NCBI GenBank assembly: GCA_000179315.1
Contig: ADZZ01000124.1
Span: 1-55,417 of the forward strand
DNA length: 55,417 bases
Direction of reading: 5' to 3'
Source: a delta proteobacterium NaphS2
GTDB taxonomy: Bacteria; Desulfobacterota; DSM-4660; Desulfatiglandales; Desulfatiglandaceae
The position numbers and the translations under genes were made by a program. The notes below the pieces were generated by a model. That model was not told where the DNA came from. It did not search any database and saw only the letters and a program-made list of their open reading frames with translations. The first letter of the stretch is position 1. The number at the start of each line of letters is the position of its first letter. Positions 27,811 through 36,809 of this stretch are shown here, in pieces.

Positions 27811-29349
27811 TTATGTCTTGACCAAGCGCAAACCCTCATATCTGATGGTACTGCGTTTCACCCTTTTAAATTGGCTCCCGATCATCTGGCCAAAGGATTT
27901 CCGGCTCGGGGGTTTCTTACTCACGTTGGAGGTCCAGTAGCCCTTGAAAGCATCGTACAGATCAGCCGCGGACTCTGTTTCACTTGGGTCTACGAAACAA
28001 TATTCGTCAATGAAATCCTGCAGAAAGTCTTCATCGCGACGATATTGTTCAGTAGCAGCCAGTACTTTTTCCGGTGGACAAAGGCCCATCTTTTGCCACT
28101 GGAGGCATCCCCTAACAAGCCACGTCAAGATACCCGGATACTCTGAGGTTAATTTTTCTGGAATGTGTTTATCGATGCGCCGCTCATTGGGTGTTTTCGG
28201 CTGCCGGTCAACAAAGGAAATCTCATACGGTATGAGGTTGACACGACTCCAAAAGGCGAAATCGTTTGCGGGCGCTCCTGGCTTACTGTTCGTCATTAAG
28301 AACAAGGTGTGTGTTGGCCTAAATTTTGTGCTGCGGCGGTCATGCGGTGCCCTGGCCGTAATGGTGTCGGATCCTGAAAGCCATTTGACCCGGGCCGCAG
28401 AAAACCGCCGGCCCTCTTCAATTTCACTCGCAAATGCGATGCGTAGTCCTTTCAGGTCCATTAAATCAGGCGATGGCGCCGCACTATTCTGGTAACGCCC
28501 TTGATCCAACAGCATCTGGGATGGTATTGGCCCTGCCATATCCCCAACTACGGCCGCAATCGTTTCATTTTCAGTTGTTTTTCCATTCCGCCCTCCACCA
28601 CATTGTACCGGTACCACTGCTTCCGATGTTTTACCAACGATGGCGGATCCATATAACCGCTGCATATATCTGACTATTTCGATATCACCATTGTGGATCT
28701 CCAGAAGTACTCTCTCCCATTCGGGCGCCGGAGCTTCAATACCTTCCCAGCCAACAGGGCTCGCTTTGGTGATGTAGTCGTGAGGCCGACCCGGGCGAAT
28801 CTCTCCGGTCTGAAGGTCGATCACGCCGTTTTTGCATGCGAACAACCATGGATCCTGATCGAACTGTTCGGATGAAACCTCTAAGGAAAGGACATGGTTT
28901 GAGTGGGCTGTTTTTAGACAGATTTGACGGCCGGTTTCGGTTCGCAGGCGAGCTACCATTTTGTTGCAGAGACGTTGATCACGTTGCAGCTTTTCTATGG
29001 TGGCTTTATTATTTTGGCTTCCGGCTTTTTCTATTTGTTTTGACAATGCGATCGCCTGTCCTATGTACCAAAGCGCGACCTTTTCGACATCTTTGAGCGC
29101 ATTATTCATTTTATCGATCACCCAATGGTGTCCGGCCCATACCCACCACTCGAGGGAATCTTTATTGAAAATGAACTTTCCCTCATGCAAACGCGCAAAA
29201 ATTATCCCTGCCCCTACCTCTCCTGCTTCTATGCAATAACGATCAAAAGTTGGATCTTGCGCCACCTGCCGCTCCTTTTGCCTTTCGTGGTGGCCTCCAT
29301 CTTCGTTTTGTACCCGGCCTTCAACGGCTTTTTTCATGTCAAGATCCAT
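27811..29349 (-). CDS. P4/D5-type SF3 replicative helicase
   Basis: A 512-residue protein of the phage/plasmid primase P4 C-terminal family. The helicase core has Walker A GGGRNGKT, a Walker B-like stretch GLRIAFASEIEE and a later sensor region LFLMTNSKP. The N-terminal about 200 residues correspond to the D5 N domain; no intact archaeal-type primase domain is seen, and the separate primase gene at 26007 may supply that activity. It probably unwinds the island origin after excision. Confidence 0.88.
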   Translation of the reverse strand: MDLDMKKAVEGRVQNEDGGHHERQKERQVAQDPTFDRYCIEAGEVGAGIIFARLHEGKFIFNKDSLEWWVWAGHHWVIDKMNNALKDVEKVALWYIGQAIALSKQIEKAGSQNNKATIEKLQRDQRLCNKMVARLRTETGRQICLKTAHSNHVLSLEVSSEQFDQDPWLFACKNGVIDLQTGEIRPGRPHDYITKASPVGWEGIEAPAPEWERVLLEIHNGDIEIVRYMQRLYGSAIVGKTSEAVVPVQCGGGRNGKTTENETIAAVVGDMAGPIPSQMLLDQGRYQNSAAPSPDLMDLKGLRIAFASEIEEGRRFSAARVKWLSGSDTITARAPHDRRSTKFRPTHTLFLMTNSKPGAPANDFAFWSRVNLIPYEISFVDRQPKTPNERRIDKHIPEKLTSEYPGILTWLVRGCLQWQKMGLCPPEKVLAATEQYRRDEDFLQDFIDEYCFVDPSETESAADLYDAFKGYWTSNVSKKPPSRKSFGQMIGSQFKRVKRSTIRYEGLRLVKT

Positions 29350-29597
29350 AACAGACCATTAAAATTCCATTTTTCCATTCCATTTAAAAATTGAAACACG
29401 TGCGAAGTTTACGCCTCTGTGTGTCGTGTGGGAATATGTCCCAGTGAGGACCCGCCGAATTTCGGGAGGGATCCTGCGGATCGGACTGGTCGGTTGAAAT
29501 ATTTCAGGGGGTGCGGGGGAATTCATTTGAGTCCCCTGAAAAGAAGCCTTGAATCCTTGCCAAAAGCGCTTTTGCTTTCCAACCGTTTTCCACAGGG

Positions 29598-29792
29598 CTA
29601 CCCACAAGAAGCCACACGATGCTTCTCAATAAATGCTTCCAGGTCCTTACGGGTGTACCGAACTGCACGGCCAATTTTGATGTAAGCCGGTCCTTTGTTT
29701 CCTTGAGACCTATAGTTTCGTAAGGTCTGAGGGCTGAGCCCCAGGAACAATGCCGCTTCATCATCTTTCATGTTACGTTTCTCTTTTTCCAT
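29598..29792 (-). CDS. AlpA/HTH_17-type regulator
   Basis: A 64-residue helix-turn-helix protein (DDEAALFLGLSPQTLRNYRS, then YIKIGRAVRYTRKDLEAFIE). Start supported by AGGAGG. AlpA-like proteins activate integrase/excision in satellites and islands. Two tandem palindromes lie 90-150 bp upstream and may be its operators. Confidence 0.82.
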   Translation of the reverse strand: MEKEKRNMKDDEAALFLGLSPQTLRNYRSQGNKGPAYIKIGRAVRYTRKDLEAFIEKHRVASCG

Positions 29793-29882
29793 TGGTATGG
29801 TCCTCCTTTCCTGCTGGTTTGTTGTTTTACTTGGAGGATAAACGTTATAACGGGGGAGGGCAACACACTAAGTGATTGATTT

Positions 29883-29946
29883 TTCGGCGTAACGGCGATA
29901 CGCCGAAAAACATGAAAAAAGTTCGGCGTAACGGCGATACGCCGAA
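29883..29946. promoter_or_regulatory. Two tandem 25-bp palindromes
   Basis: Identical copies at 29883-29907 and 29922-29946, each with arms TTCGGCGTA and TACGCCGAA around ACGGCGA, on a 39-bp period. They sit in the divergent-free gap between the 292-residue gene and the AlpA-like gene, directly upstream of the latter on the minus strand. Likely operators or replication iterons. Confidence 0.65.
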
Positions 29947-30015
29947 GAATTCAGGCAAGAAAACCAGTGTTTCCCAATTGGAACGCTGGTTTCATTTTAT
30001 TGTTGAAAGGAAATA

Positions 30016-30894
30016 TTATGGGAAATGTTTGTCAAGATATGATGCTAGGTGATCGCGAATTACTTTGTTACTGTGGACTTTCCTTGGCTTTTCTCCTTTC
30101 GCTTTGGGATTGATTTCCTTTTCTCTTTTATTTTTTTTCTCAACGCGGTCTTGCTCACGTTTCAATGCTTCCTTACGGATTCTTTCGGCAGTTGCGTGAC
30201 GGCTTTTACCCAAGGCTTCGAATTTGTCAGAATAAAGCAACTCAAAATAGATCTGCTTGTCAATATAACCTTTTCTATCAGCCTCTGACGCGTGCTTGAC
30301 GCTATCGCTCTTCTCCCCTTCATGATTTAACTGCTCTATGGTTTTTCCTGCCTGGAGTAGCGCTTTCATAGTTGCAAGATTAATTCTAGGCTCATTATTG
30401 TCTTCCAGGCAAAACGTGAGCCAAAATACTCCATAAAACTCTTCTGAAAAAGTCTCAAAATCATCACTGAACTTGAATTCAGGATCAAGAAGAGGTTCAA
30501 AATCATTTAGAAAATGTGATCGCATATCTGGGCGGTTGACAATCTCAAGGTGTTCTTCAAGCCAATAATGGGTCGATTTGATAACCTTAATTAAAATATC
30601 CCGAGTAATATCATCCTTTTCCTCTCCCAGTTTCTCGAACACATTCTTATAGTTAGAAAATCTCCATTTCTTAAGATCTCCTCCTATCTTTTTGAAAGGG
30701 TTAGATAAATCCGGCCTGACTCTTCTTATAACTTCGAATCGTTCAGAGATTTCAGGTAGAACGTTTTCTTTTTTCAAAACCGCAATTTCATGGGACCTGA
30801 ACACGTTCGCTAGTTCATTGCCTGTCCGCCACAAAAGCTGAAGCTTACTCTCACAGAAATCTTTCGCAGGATCTTGTTTCATGGCACCCCTCAT
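30016..30894 (-). CDS. Hypothetical island protein, 292 residues
   Basis: A mostly helical protein with a charged C terminus (QDRVEKKNKREKEINPK). No motif recognised. It starts at ATG 30894 or at 30882 (GAGGGG upstream). A C10 tract precedes the start. It lies between the XRE gene and the tandem palindromes in the early region of the island. Confidence 0.6.
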   Translation of the reverse strand: MRGAMKQDPAKDFCESKLQLLWRTGNELANVFRSHEIAVLKKENVLPEISERFEVIRRVRPDLSNPFKKIGGDLKKWRFSNYKNVFEKLGEEKDDITRDILIKVIKSTHYWLEEHLEIVNRPDMRSHFLNDFEPLLDPEFKFSDDFETFSEEFYGVFWLTFCLEDNNEPRINLATMKALLQAGKTIEQLNHEGEKSDSVKHASEADRKGYIDKQIYFELLYSDKFEALGKSRHATAERIRKEALKREQDRVEKKNKREKEINPKAKGEKPRKVHSNKVIRDHLASYLDKHFP

Positions 30895-30982
30895 GCCCCC
30901 CCCCCTGTTTGGAAAATCCGGGGAAGGCGGGACAGGGAATCCCGCTTTTCAGGAGCGACCCTATCCCCGGAAACTATGTTTT

Positions 30983-31255
30983 CTAAAGAAACACCCGGTA
31001 GTTCACGCCCAAGGCCTCGCCAAGCAAAGAAGCGTTCTTCTTACCAATCGGACGCTTTCCGCCTTCCATCTCGGAGATATGAGGTTGGGGAATACCGGTC
31101 ATTCGGGAAAGCGCCGTCTGGCTCAAACCTTTTCTTTCCCGGGTGACTTTCAGACAAATCCCGCCTTCATTCTCAAGGAATTCATCCGGGAAAGCCTCTC
31201 GCCAGGAAATACCAGCCTCGCCTTTCTCCACATATCCAAAAGTGTTAAGCTCCAT
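30983..31255 (-). CDS. XRE-family HTH regulator
   Basis: About 90 residues. The C-terminal Cro/CI helix-turn-helix is clear (RERKGLSQTALSRMTGIPQPHISEMEGGKRP). The N-terminal 35 residues resemble those of HigA/antitoxin-like proteins. ATG 31255 has TTGGAGA upstream. No partner toxin frame is visible, so it may be an orphan antitoxin or the island repressor. Confidence 0.75.
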   Translation of the reverse strand: MELNTFGYVEKGEAGISWREAFPDEFLENEGGICLKVTRERKGLSQTALSRMTGIPQPHISEMEGGKRPIGKKNASLLGEALGVNYRVFL

Positions 31256-31315
31256 AAAAGCGATCTCCAACTTGACATCACAAATTGTGGCCTCAAATTC
31301 TATTTTCTCAAGGAG

Positions 31316-31973
31316 TCCAAATTAACAACCTTCTCTTCTTTCGGGATCATGGCGCCCGGGAAAGCGCCTTTTCAGCTCCGGTAGCTGATCGCAGCCTATC
31401 CTTGAAATTGTTCAGGAGCGGCTAAAAGCCGATCCTTTTCTTTTCCTTTGGATCTTAAGGTTCTATCAATTGCTTTATGGCATCAAAGACCACCTTGAAT
31501 TGCCGGTCATACTTCATTTCCATGTGCTCAATCTTCTTCCTCAACTCCTCGTTTGACATGAGCATTTGCCGAAGTTGGGTGAACGCCCTCATAATCTGAA
31601 TGTTTACCTGTATGGCGGTATCGCTCCGGAGGACGCTTGAAAGCATGGCAACCCCTTGCTCAGTAAAGGCCATGGGCGGGCGTCTAAGCCCCATCTTCTC
31701 AGAATTGGACATCACAAATTGTGATCTCCAATTTTGAAATTCATCTTTCGTCAATTCGAACATAAAATCATCAGGGAACCTCTCCATGTTTCTTCTCACG
31801 GCCTGTTTCAGAACTCTCGTCTCTACCCCGTAAAGCTCGGCCAGATCCCTATCCATCATTACTTTCGTATCCCGAATCAAGAATATCTTCCCGAATATCC
31901 GCTCAACTGGCACCAGACCCGTCATTATTTCCGCACCTCCAAATTAACAACCTTTTCTTCTTTCGGGATCATG
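31316..31973. repeat. 36-bp direct repeats flanking the ORF6N gene
   Basis: 31316-31351 and 31938-31973 agree at 35 of 36 positions. The right copy is the 3' end of the integrase gene, the left copy is non-coding. They bracket the ORF6N gene and mark an old duplication or cassette insertion. A separate 16-bp match (31274-31289, 31708-31723) lies within the same stretch. Confidence 0.6.
31455..31925 (-). CDS. ORF6N domain DNA-binding protein
   Basis: A 156-residue phage-type regulator. The ORF6N domain is at residues about 8-95 ([52 protein letters not shown]), followed by a coiled segment. Its ATG shares one base with the integrase stop (TAATG), and the ribosome binding site GGAGGTG is inside the integrase 3' end. 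Confidence 0.85.
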   Translation of the reverse strand: MTGLVPVERIFGKIFLIRDTKVMMDRDLAELYGVETRVLKQAVRRNMERFPDDFMFELTKDEFQNWRSQFVMSNSEKMGLRRPPMAFTEQGVAMLSSVLRSDTAIQVNIQIMRAFTQLRQMLMSNEELRKKIEHMEMKYDRQFKVVFDAIKQLIEP

Positions 31974-33091
31974 ACGGCGTTAACGATTTCCGCCGCTACA
32001 CTGGAGGCTTCTTTAAGGGCCTCATCCCTCAAATGGGCATACCTCATGGTCATGGATGGGCTTTTGTGGGTGAGAAGCCGCTGCAATGTGTAAAGGTCAA
32101 CCTTGCCGGAAGATGCAAGCATAGAGGCATAAACATGCCGAAGCCCATGGAGCGCCCGGAAGTCTTTTGGTAGCCCGGCCCGATCCCTGATCCGATTGAC
32201 CTGGTGGTGGATGTCCACCCGCTGGCCACCACCCCGCCCAGGGAATACATAAGGGCTCCCCGTGGAAGGATGTTCTTTTAAAAGATCCCTTGCCGCGTCG
32301 TTTAAGGGGATATTCTGGTCAACCCCTCCCTTGGGATCACGGATCTTAATGAAGCTCCGCTGCCCGTCTATATCGGACCATTTCAAACGGAAAAGCTCAG
32401 ATCTACGCATCCCGGTATAAAGAACCATCTTCATCAAATTGCCTGCCTGTGGGTGGTCATCTTCATCAATGGCGCGCATAAGAGCGTCCAATTGCTCCGC
32501 CGTCAGATCTTCGATCTTGATATTGTTCACCTGGGGCATTTCGATAATGAAGCGCAAGCCTTCACAAAGTCGCTTCTTTGCGCCGAAATTGGCAAGACGG
32601 CGCAATAGGGCCAAAACCAATTTGACGGTCTGGGGGCTCTTCCCCGCTTTAAGCATTTTCAGCCGTACCCGGTCCACATCAAGCGGTAAAAGCTCTTTCG
32701 GCTCTTTTCCGCCAAAGGGTTCCTTGAGATAATTATCATATCGGTTCTGATCCGGACCCTTGCCCTTGTAAACGGTCTTTTGCGCCTTGTACTCTCGCCA
32801 CAAACGGTCAAATGTCCACCGGGATTCATCGGCTTCTCTTTCGGCCTCCTCTTTAAGACGCTTTTCTTTCTGTGTGAGCCTTTTTCCTTCAATGATTTCA
32901 GACCGGATATGACTTGCTTTTGCCGGGGTCATTGCGTCTTTGTATTGGCGGCCTATTTTGGTTTCGCGCATTTTGCCGTCCTGCTTAAAGACGGCATAGT
33001 AAACACGCTCTTCCCCAGGCCCGCCTATACGGTTTCTGATTCGGTAAAAAATTCCGGCGTATTTTGTCTTGTGCCTCTTTGTTGACACCAT
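31925..33091 (-). CDS. int: Tyrosine integrase 3, likely island integrase
   Basis: A 388-residue phage integrase. Catalytic arginine in [14 protein letters not shown], then [15 protein letters not shown] and the tyrosine in [19 protein letters not shown]. The N-terminal arm-binding and SAM-like domains occupy about 1-190. ATG 33091 is preceded by GAAGGGG. It lies 192 bp from attR with a candidate arm site in between, which makes it the best match for the attL/attR pair. Confidence 0.93.
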   Translation of the reverse strand: MVSTKRHKTKYAGIFYRIRNRIGGPGEERVYYAVFKQDGKMRETKIGRQYKDAMTPAKASHIRSEIIEGKRLTQKEKRLKEEAEREADESRWTFDRLWREYKAQKTVYKGKGPDQNRYDNYLKEPFGGKEPKELLPLDVDRVRLKMLKAGKSPQTVKLVLALLRRLANFGAKKRLCEGLRFIIEMPQVNNIKIEDLTAEQLDALMRAIDEDDHPQAGNLMKMVLYTGMRRSELFRLKWSDIDGQRSFIKIRDPKGGVDQNIPLNDAARDLLKEHPSTGSPYVFPGRGGGQRVDIHHQVNRIRDRAGLPKDFRALHGLRHVYASMLASSGKVDLYTLQRLLTHKSPSMTMRYAHLRDEALKEASSVAAEIVNAVMIPKEEKVVNLEVRK

Positions 33092-33149
33092 TTTTGGACC
33101 CCTTCAGAAGTCAACAGCCTGATTATAAGCCAGGTTTGGAATTTAAAAT

Positions 33150-33175
33150 ATCCAACCCTATGTCCAACCTTCAGC
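33150..33175 (+). repeat. 26-bp repeat, candidate integrase arm site (right)
   Basis: Identical to 13146-13171, with two TCCAACC heptamers. Located between the integrase start and attR. Confidence 0.6.
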
Positions 33176-33283
33176 CATTATATAGGGGTATTTTGGGGGA
33201 TGTCAAGGGATAAACGCTAAAAAGATCAACCTGTAAATACAGTAAGTTATTTTATTGAGGTACTTGCTTGTAGATATTGCCTA

Positions 33284-33378
33284 TGGTCTCCGGAACCAGA
33301 GGTCGCGCGTTCGAGTCGCGCATCGCCCACCATAGTAAAAAAAGGGCTTACGTTAATTTCGTAGGCCCTTTTTTGTTG
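33284..33378 (+). repeat. attR: 95-bp direct repeat
   Basis: Exact copy of 13037-13131. It holds only the 3' 49 bases of tRNA-Arg (33284-33332), so no functional tRNA, plus a copy of the terminator at 33344-33374. Confidence 0.95.
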
Positions 33379-33783
33379 GCCGGTTTTTCGTTTTCCCACC
33401 GTATTTCCCACCTCCAAGGGTATTTTCAGTGATTCTGGCGTTCTGAGCTCTGGAATCCAAAAGAGACTCTTTTGAGAAAATTTTCATCCGCCGATAAAAA
33501 AACTCATTCCCAACCATAAGAAAATGTCAGCCGCAAATCATTTTCCAACGTTGCTTCCCGGGTACTTCCGAAGAAGGCTGATCCCACGGGGTATTCAATG
33601 TGGGGCACGGGCAGGAAGCCGCTTTTTTAGCACCTTTGAAGGTGAATGTTATCCTCGGCATCGGCCAGGTGCGCCAAAGGATCCTGTTGGAAAACTTGCA
33701 TTGGGTGCGTTTTTTCCTTGACACGGAGCAATTCTTTGGTTGAAAATTATTTGAAAAAGGGGCTTTTTTCACCTTAAAAAGAT
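33379..33783. other. Gene-free stretch outside attR
   Basis: No credible gene. The first about 40 bases resemble the island's own left margin, including a diverged heptamer pair CCCACC-G-TATTT-CCCACC (33394-33414), as if a second related element once began here. TTGACA at 33718-33723 and the dyad AAAAAG-GG-GCTTTTT (about 33754-33768) may form the promoter/operator of the MerR-type gene; the -10 box is poor. Confidence 0.4.
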
Positions 33784-34266
33784 ATGGCGAACGAATACTC
33801 TGCAAAATTAGCAATGAAATTGACGGGCGTAACCTCGAACCAATTGAAGTATTGGGCTCGAATAGGCCTCGTAAACCGAAAAATAAGCGGAAGAAGGGCC
33901 AGGTATTCTTTTAAAGACATTGTCAAACTTAGGGTTCTTGTTTCGTTGCGCAAAAATGGTTTAAGTCTTCAGAAGGTTCGTTTGGGTATAAACCGTCTTT
34001 CGCAAATCCTTCCAGATGATGAACCTCTATCGAGATTGATCATCTATACGGACGGAATGGACATGATTGTCGTTGAGAAAGGATCCTATTTCAGTGCAAT
34101 TACGAAACAACAATACTTCAGGTTTGATACCGAACAGATTGGAACGGACATCATAAAATTAGAGCAAAACGGAAGGCACTTCCAGGCGACGCACGCAGTA
34201 TCCCACCCAAACAATTGCCCCCTACTGCATAAATGGAAAGGGGAAAGGAGAGTCATGATGGGGTGA
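33784..34266 (+). CDS. MerR-type regulator of the methyltransferase-PIN cassette
   Basis: A 160-residue protein. Residues 5-75 are a MerR helix-turn-helix (AMKLTGVTSNQLKYWARIGL, RRARYSFKDIVKLRVLVSL). The C-terminal about 80 residues lack the usual metal or drug ligands and contain a beta-rich segment (YTDGMDMIVVEKGSYFSAIT), so the signal sensed is unknown. Its stop overlaps a GTG start of the next gene (GTGA at 34263-34266), so it is translated with the methyltransferase and probably controls the cassette. Confidence 0.8.
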   Translation: MANEYSAKLAMKLTGVTSNQLKYWARIGLVNRKISGRRARYSFKDIVKLRVLVSLRKNGLSLQKVRLGINRLSQILPDDEPLSRLIIYTDGMDMIVVEKGSYFSAITKQQYFRFDTEQIGTDIIKLEQNGRHFQATHAVSHPNNCPLLHKWKGERRVMMG

Positions 34267-36809
34267 CTGCACTCCAAATTGTGAAGAATGAGTTACAGCT
34301 CTTAGGATATTCCGGAAATCTGTTACTGGAAAACTATACCTTTGATGATGCATCGGCTTCCCAAACAAAAGAACTCAATATTCCATTGGGAGCATTTGCC
34401 CAGTGGCCTCCAAGCTATCGAAGTGCCTGCATAGGTGTTTTACGGGCAAACGGCAGTGCTGGCCATAGATTCGTATCCTCTTATGGTGCTTTCGGCGCCC
34501 CTATGTTTCTGGAAGTCCATGAAAATCATGTCGTCAGGTACCGAATGGAAAAGGCTGGGCGGGCTGTTGAACTAGAGTCTATTCCCTTTCAAAATATTCC
34601 GAAGGCCTTCGCGAGTAACAAAAACACATGGAGCCCGGGAGCGATCTTCAGGGCAAAAGCCATGTCTCCACTATCCGGGCCTATCCAACTGGATTTTTTT
34701 GATGCAGGACTTCTTCCCGTCCTGAAAGGGATGATCCATAAAAAGCTTGATCGACTTCTGAAAGAGACGCTTCTCTCTGGGGTCAACGCTTACAGAGAAG
34801 TGAATTCAGGAAACAGCCCCAACGACACTGAGCTTTTTCGCCTTGTATTTCGATTTCTTGCCGCGAAAATTTTCAGAGATAAAAAACATCCCGGAGACTG
34901 GTCTTCCTCCGATCCGCGAACCGTCATAGATAACGTGCAAAAATTCTATGGCCTCGACAAAATCTCATCGGGTGCAATAATTGACGAACCTCAAACCCAG
35001 CAGGCCACCTGGGACTATCTTAGAAACGCTTTTAATTTCCAGAATCTTTCCGAAGAAGACCTTGCTTTTGTTTACGAAAACACTCTCGTAACCAAGAAAG
35101 CCCGCAAGGAGCATGGGATTCACGCCACTCCTTCCGTTGTGGCAGAATTGATTGTTGACCGCCTTCCGTTTGAAGACCTGTCTATAAATGAACGTTTTGT
35201 GCTGGAGCCCTGCGCTGGCCATGGCGTTTTTTTGGTTGCAGCTTTGCGTCGTCTGCGAGAGTTGTTGCCCAGCTCTTGGACCGCCCAAGAACGACATGCT
35301 TATCTTAAGAAAAGGTTGAAGGCAATCGAGCTAGACTCTTTCGCCGGTGAAGTGTGCCGATTGTCTCTCACCCTTGCCGATTATCCGAATCCTGACGGTT
35401 GGGAGATAGTTCAAACAGATGTTTTTGGCACGGATGTACTCGAAAACTCATTGCCACAATCCAGAATTGTCCTCTGTAATCCGCCCTTTGAAGACTTCAG
35501 TGAACAAGAACGGAAACGATATGAAAGCCGGATTCAAAGCGTTCACAAACCTTACGAAGTTCTTCGTCGAGTCATCGCGAATCCACCTGCAATGCTCGGT
35601 TTCGTTTTGCCAAAATCAGCGATTATTGGCGGGAGATATGACTCTTTGCAGAATCTTTTGGGGAAATGCTACACCTGTGTCGAGACTGTGTCCCTTCCGG
35701 ACCGTATTTTTGCCTTTTCAGATCAAGAAACCATGCTGCTTCTGGCCTACAAAGCTGATCCTTCGAGAGATGCGAAGATCTCCACCAAAACATTCTGGGT
35801 AAGGGAAAAAGACAGGACACCGTTTCTTGAGACCGCATATCTGCCCGAAGCCATTAACAAAACAATATCCAGGGCAGTGCTTCAAAAGGCACATAAAGAC
35901 CTTTGGAATCCGCCTTTGTGGGATGCCTGGGAATATCTGGCAGATTTTCCATTAATAAGAGGAGTGTCGGAATGCCATCGAGGAATCGAATGGAATGTCC
36001 CTTTCTCTAAGAATAGCGAAATCCTGGTTTCTTCAACACCAAAACCCTTTTTCAAAAAAGGCCTGGACAAAATCCCTGGCAAAATTGAACCGTATTGGGT
36101 CACTGGATCAGTCTATCTCAATCTGGAAGAGAAATATCGCCGAAGAAGAGCTCATTATTTTCCTTGGGAAAAGCCAAAAGTAATAATCAATAGACACATA
36201 CTGAGTCGCGGCCCGTGGCGAGTTGTGGGATATCCAGATAGAACAGGACTTGTGTGTTATCAAAACTATATAGGTGTTTGGCCGAAATGCGAGTTTCCGC
36301 TATATATACTGGCGGCTTTGTTGAATTCACCTGTCACAAATGCTTTCCTATTTGTAAACGGAGGAAAAAGGGATATACGGATAACGACACTAGAACATAC
36401 ACCAATTCCTCCCATTGAGAAAATTGATATTGAAACCCTAGAAAGCCTTGTAGACAAATATTGTTCCCATAGAAGGAATTTTCAAACCAACAATCTAAAA
36501 CGGTCTGATACCACAAAGAAATTAGCCGAGAATCTACTCAGCATAGACAGTTTGATATTGAAAGCCTATGACTTCCCTCCCAGACTTGAAAGAAAACTGT
36601 TGGACTTCTTCAGGGGCTATCCACGCCCTGTTCCATTTTCATTCCCGGAGTACTTTCCGGGAGATTTCAAACCCTGCATTCCCCTGTATCAATATCTGAA
36701 AATGAACGTAAAGAAGGTCAATGCTGGAGAACTGCTGAAAAGGATTGAACCTATTGATTCCGAGATTATCCACCAATTCGTTTTAGATCTCGAGGAGCGG
36801 CAAGCCTGA
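34263..36809 (+). CDS. N6-adenine DNA methyltransferase, large single-chain type
   Basis: About 848 residues. A long N-terminal domain (about 1-260) of unknown fold includes GAFGAPMFLEVHENHVVRYR and FDAGLLPVLKGMI. The methyltransferase core has SAM motif LEPCAGHGVFLVAAL near residue 315 and catalytic NPPF near 400, which define the gamma-type adenine class. A C-terminal part (about 560-740) with VIINRHIL and LAALLNSPVTNAFL resembles TaqI-like target-recognition domains. I use GTG 34263 because it overlaps the upstream stop and follows an AAAGGAG; ATG 34233 is in frame. Resembles type IIG or PglX-like enzymes, but no BREX or restriction partner is seen. Confidence 0.82.
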   Translation: MTALQIVKNELQLLGYSGNLLLENYTFDDASASQTKELNIPLGAFAQWPPSYRSACIGVLRANGSAGHRFVSSYGAFGAPMFLEVHENHVVRYRMEKAGRAVELESIPFQNIPKAFASNKNTWSPGAIFRAKAMSPLSGPIQLDFFDAGLLPVLKGMIHKKLDRLLKETLLSGVNAYREVNSGNSPNDTELFRLVFRFLAAKIFRDKKHPGDWSSSDPRTVIDNVQKFYGLDKISSGAIIDEPQTQQATWDYLRNAFNFQNLSEEDLAFVYENTLVTKKARKEHGIHATPSVVAELIVDRLPFEDLSINERFVLEPCAGHGVFLVAALRRLRELLPSSWTAQERHAYLKKRLKAIELDSFAGEVCRLSLTLADYPNPDGWEIVQTDVFGTDVLENSLPQSRIVLCNPPFEDFSEQERKRYESRIQSVHKPYEVLRRVIANPPAMLGFVLPKSAIIGGRYDSLQNLLGKCYTCVETVSLPDRIFAFSDQETMLLLAYKADPSRDAKISTKTFWVREKDRTPFLETAYLPEAINKTISRAVLQKAHKDLWNPPLWDAWEYLADFPLIRGVSECHRGIEWNVPFSKNSEILVSSTPKPFFKKGLDKIPGKIEPYWVTGSVYLNLEEKYRRRRAHYFPWEKPKVIINRHILSRGPWRVVGYPDRTGLVCYQNYIGVWPKCEFPLYILAALLNSPVTNAFLFVNGGKRDIRITTLEHTPIPPIEKIDIETLESLVDKYCSHRRNFQTNNLKRSDTTKKLAENLLSIDSLILKAYDFPPRLERKLLDFFRGYPRPVPFSFPEYFPGDFKPCIPLYQYLKMNVKKVNAGELLKRIEPIDSEIIHQFVLDLEERQA

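Larger units (their letters stand above)
13037..33378. mobile_element. Integrated phage-derived genomic island at tRNA-Arg
   Basis: About 20.3 kb bounded by attL and attR. It contains a tyrosine integrase next to attR, replication genes (primase, D5-type helicase), regulators (AlpA-like, XRE, ORF6N), a tail fragment, a toxin-antitoxin pair and cargo genes. No terminase, portal, capsid or lysis gene is visible, so it is not an intact prophage. Two additional integrases with adjoining HTH genes near attL suggest that earlier or nested elements contributed. Confidence 0.9.

Noticed and set aside
13037-33378. Complete prophage
   Set aside because: Terminase, portal, capsid, lysis and most tail genes are absent, and the length is only 20 kb.
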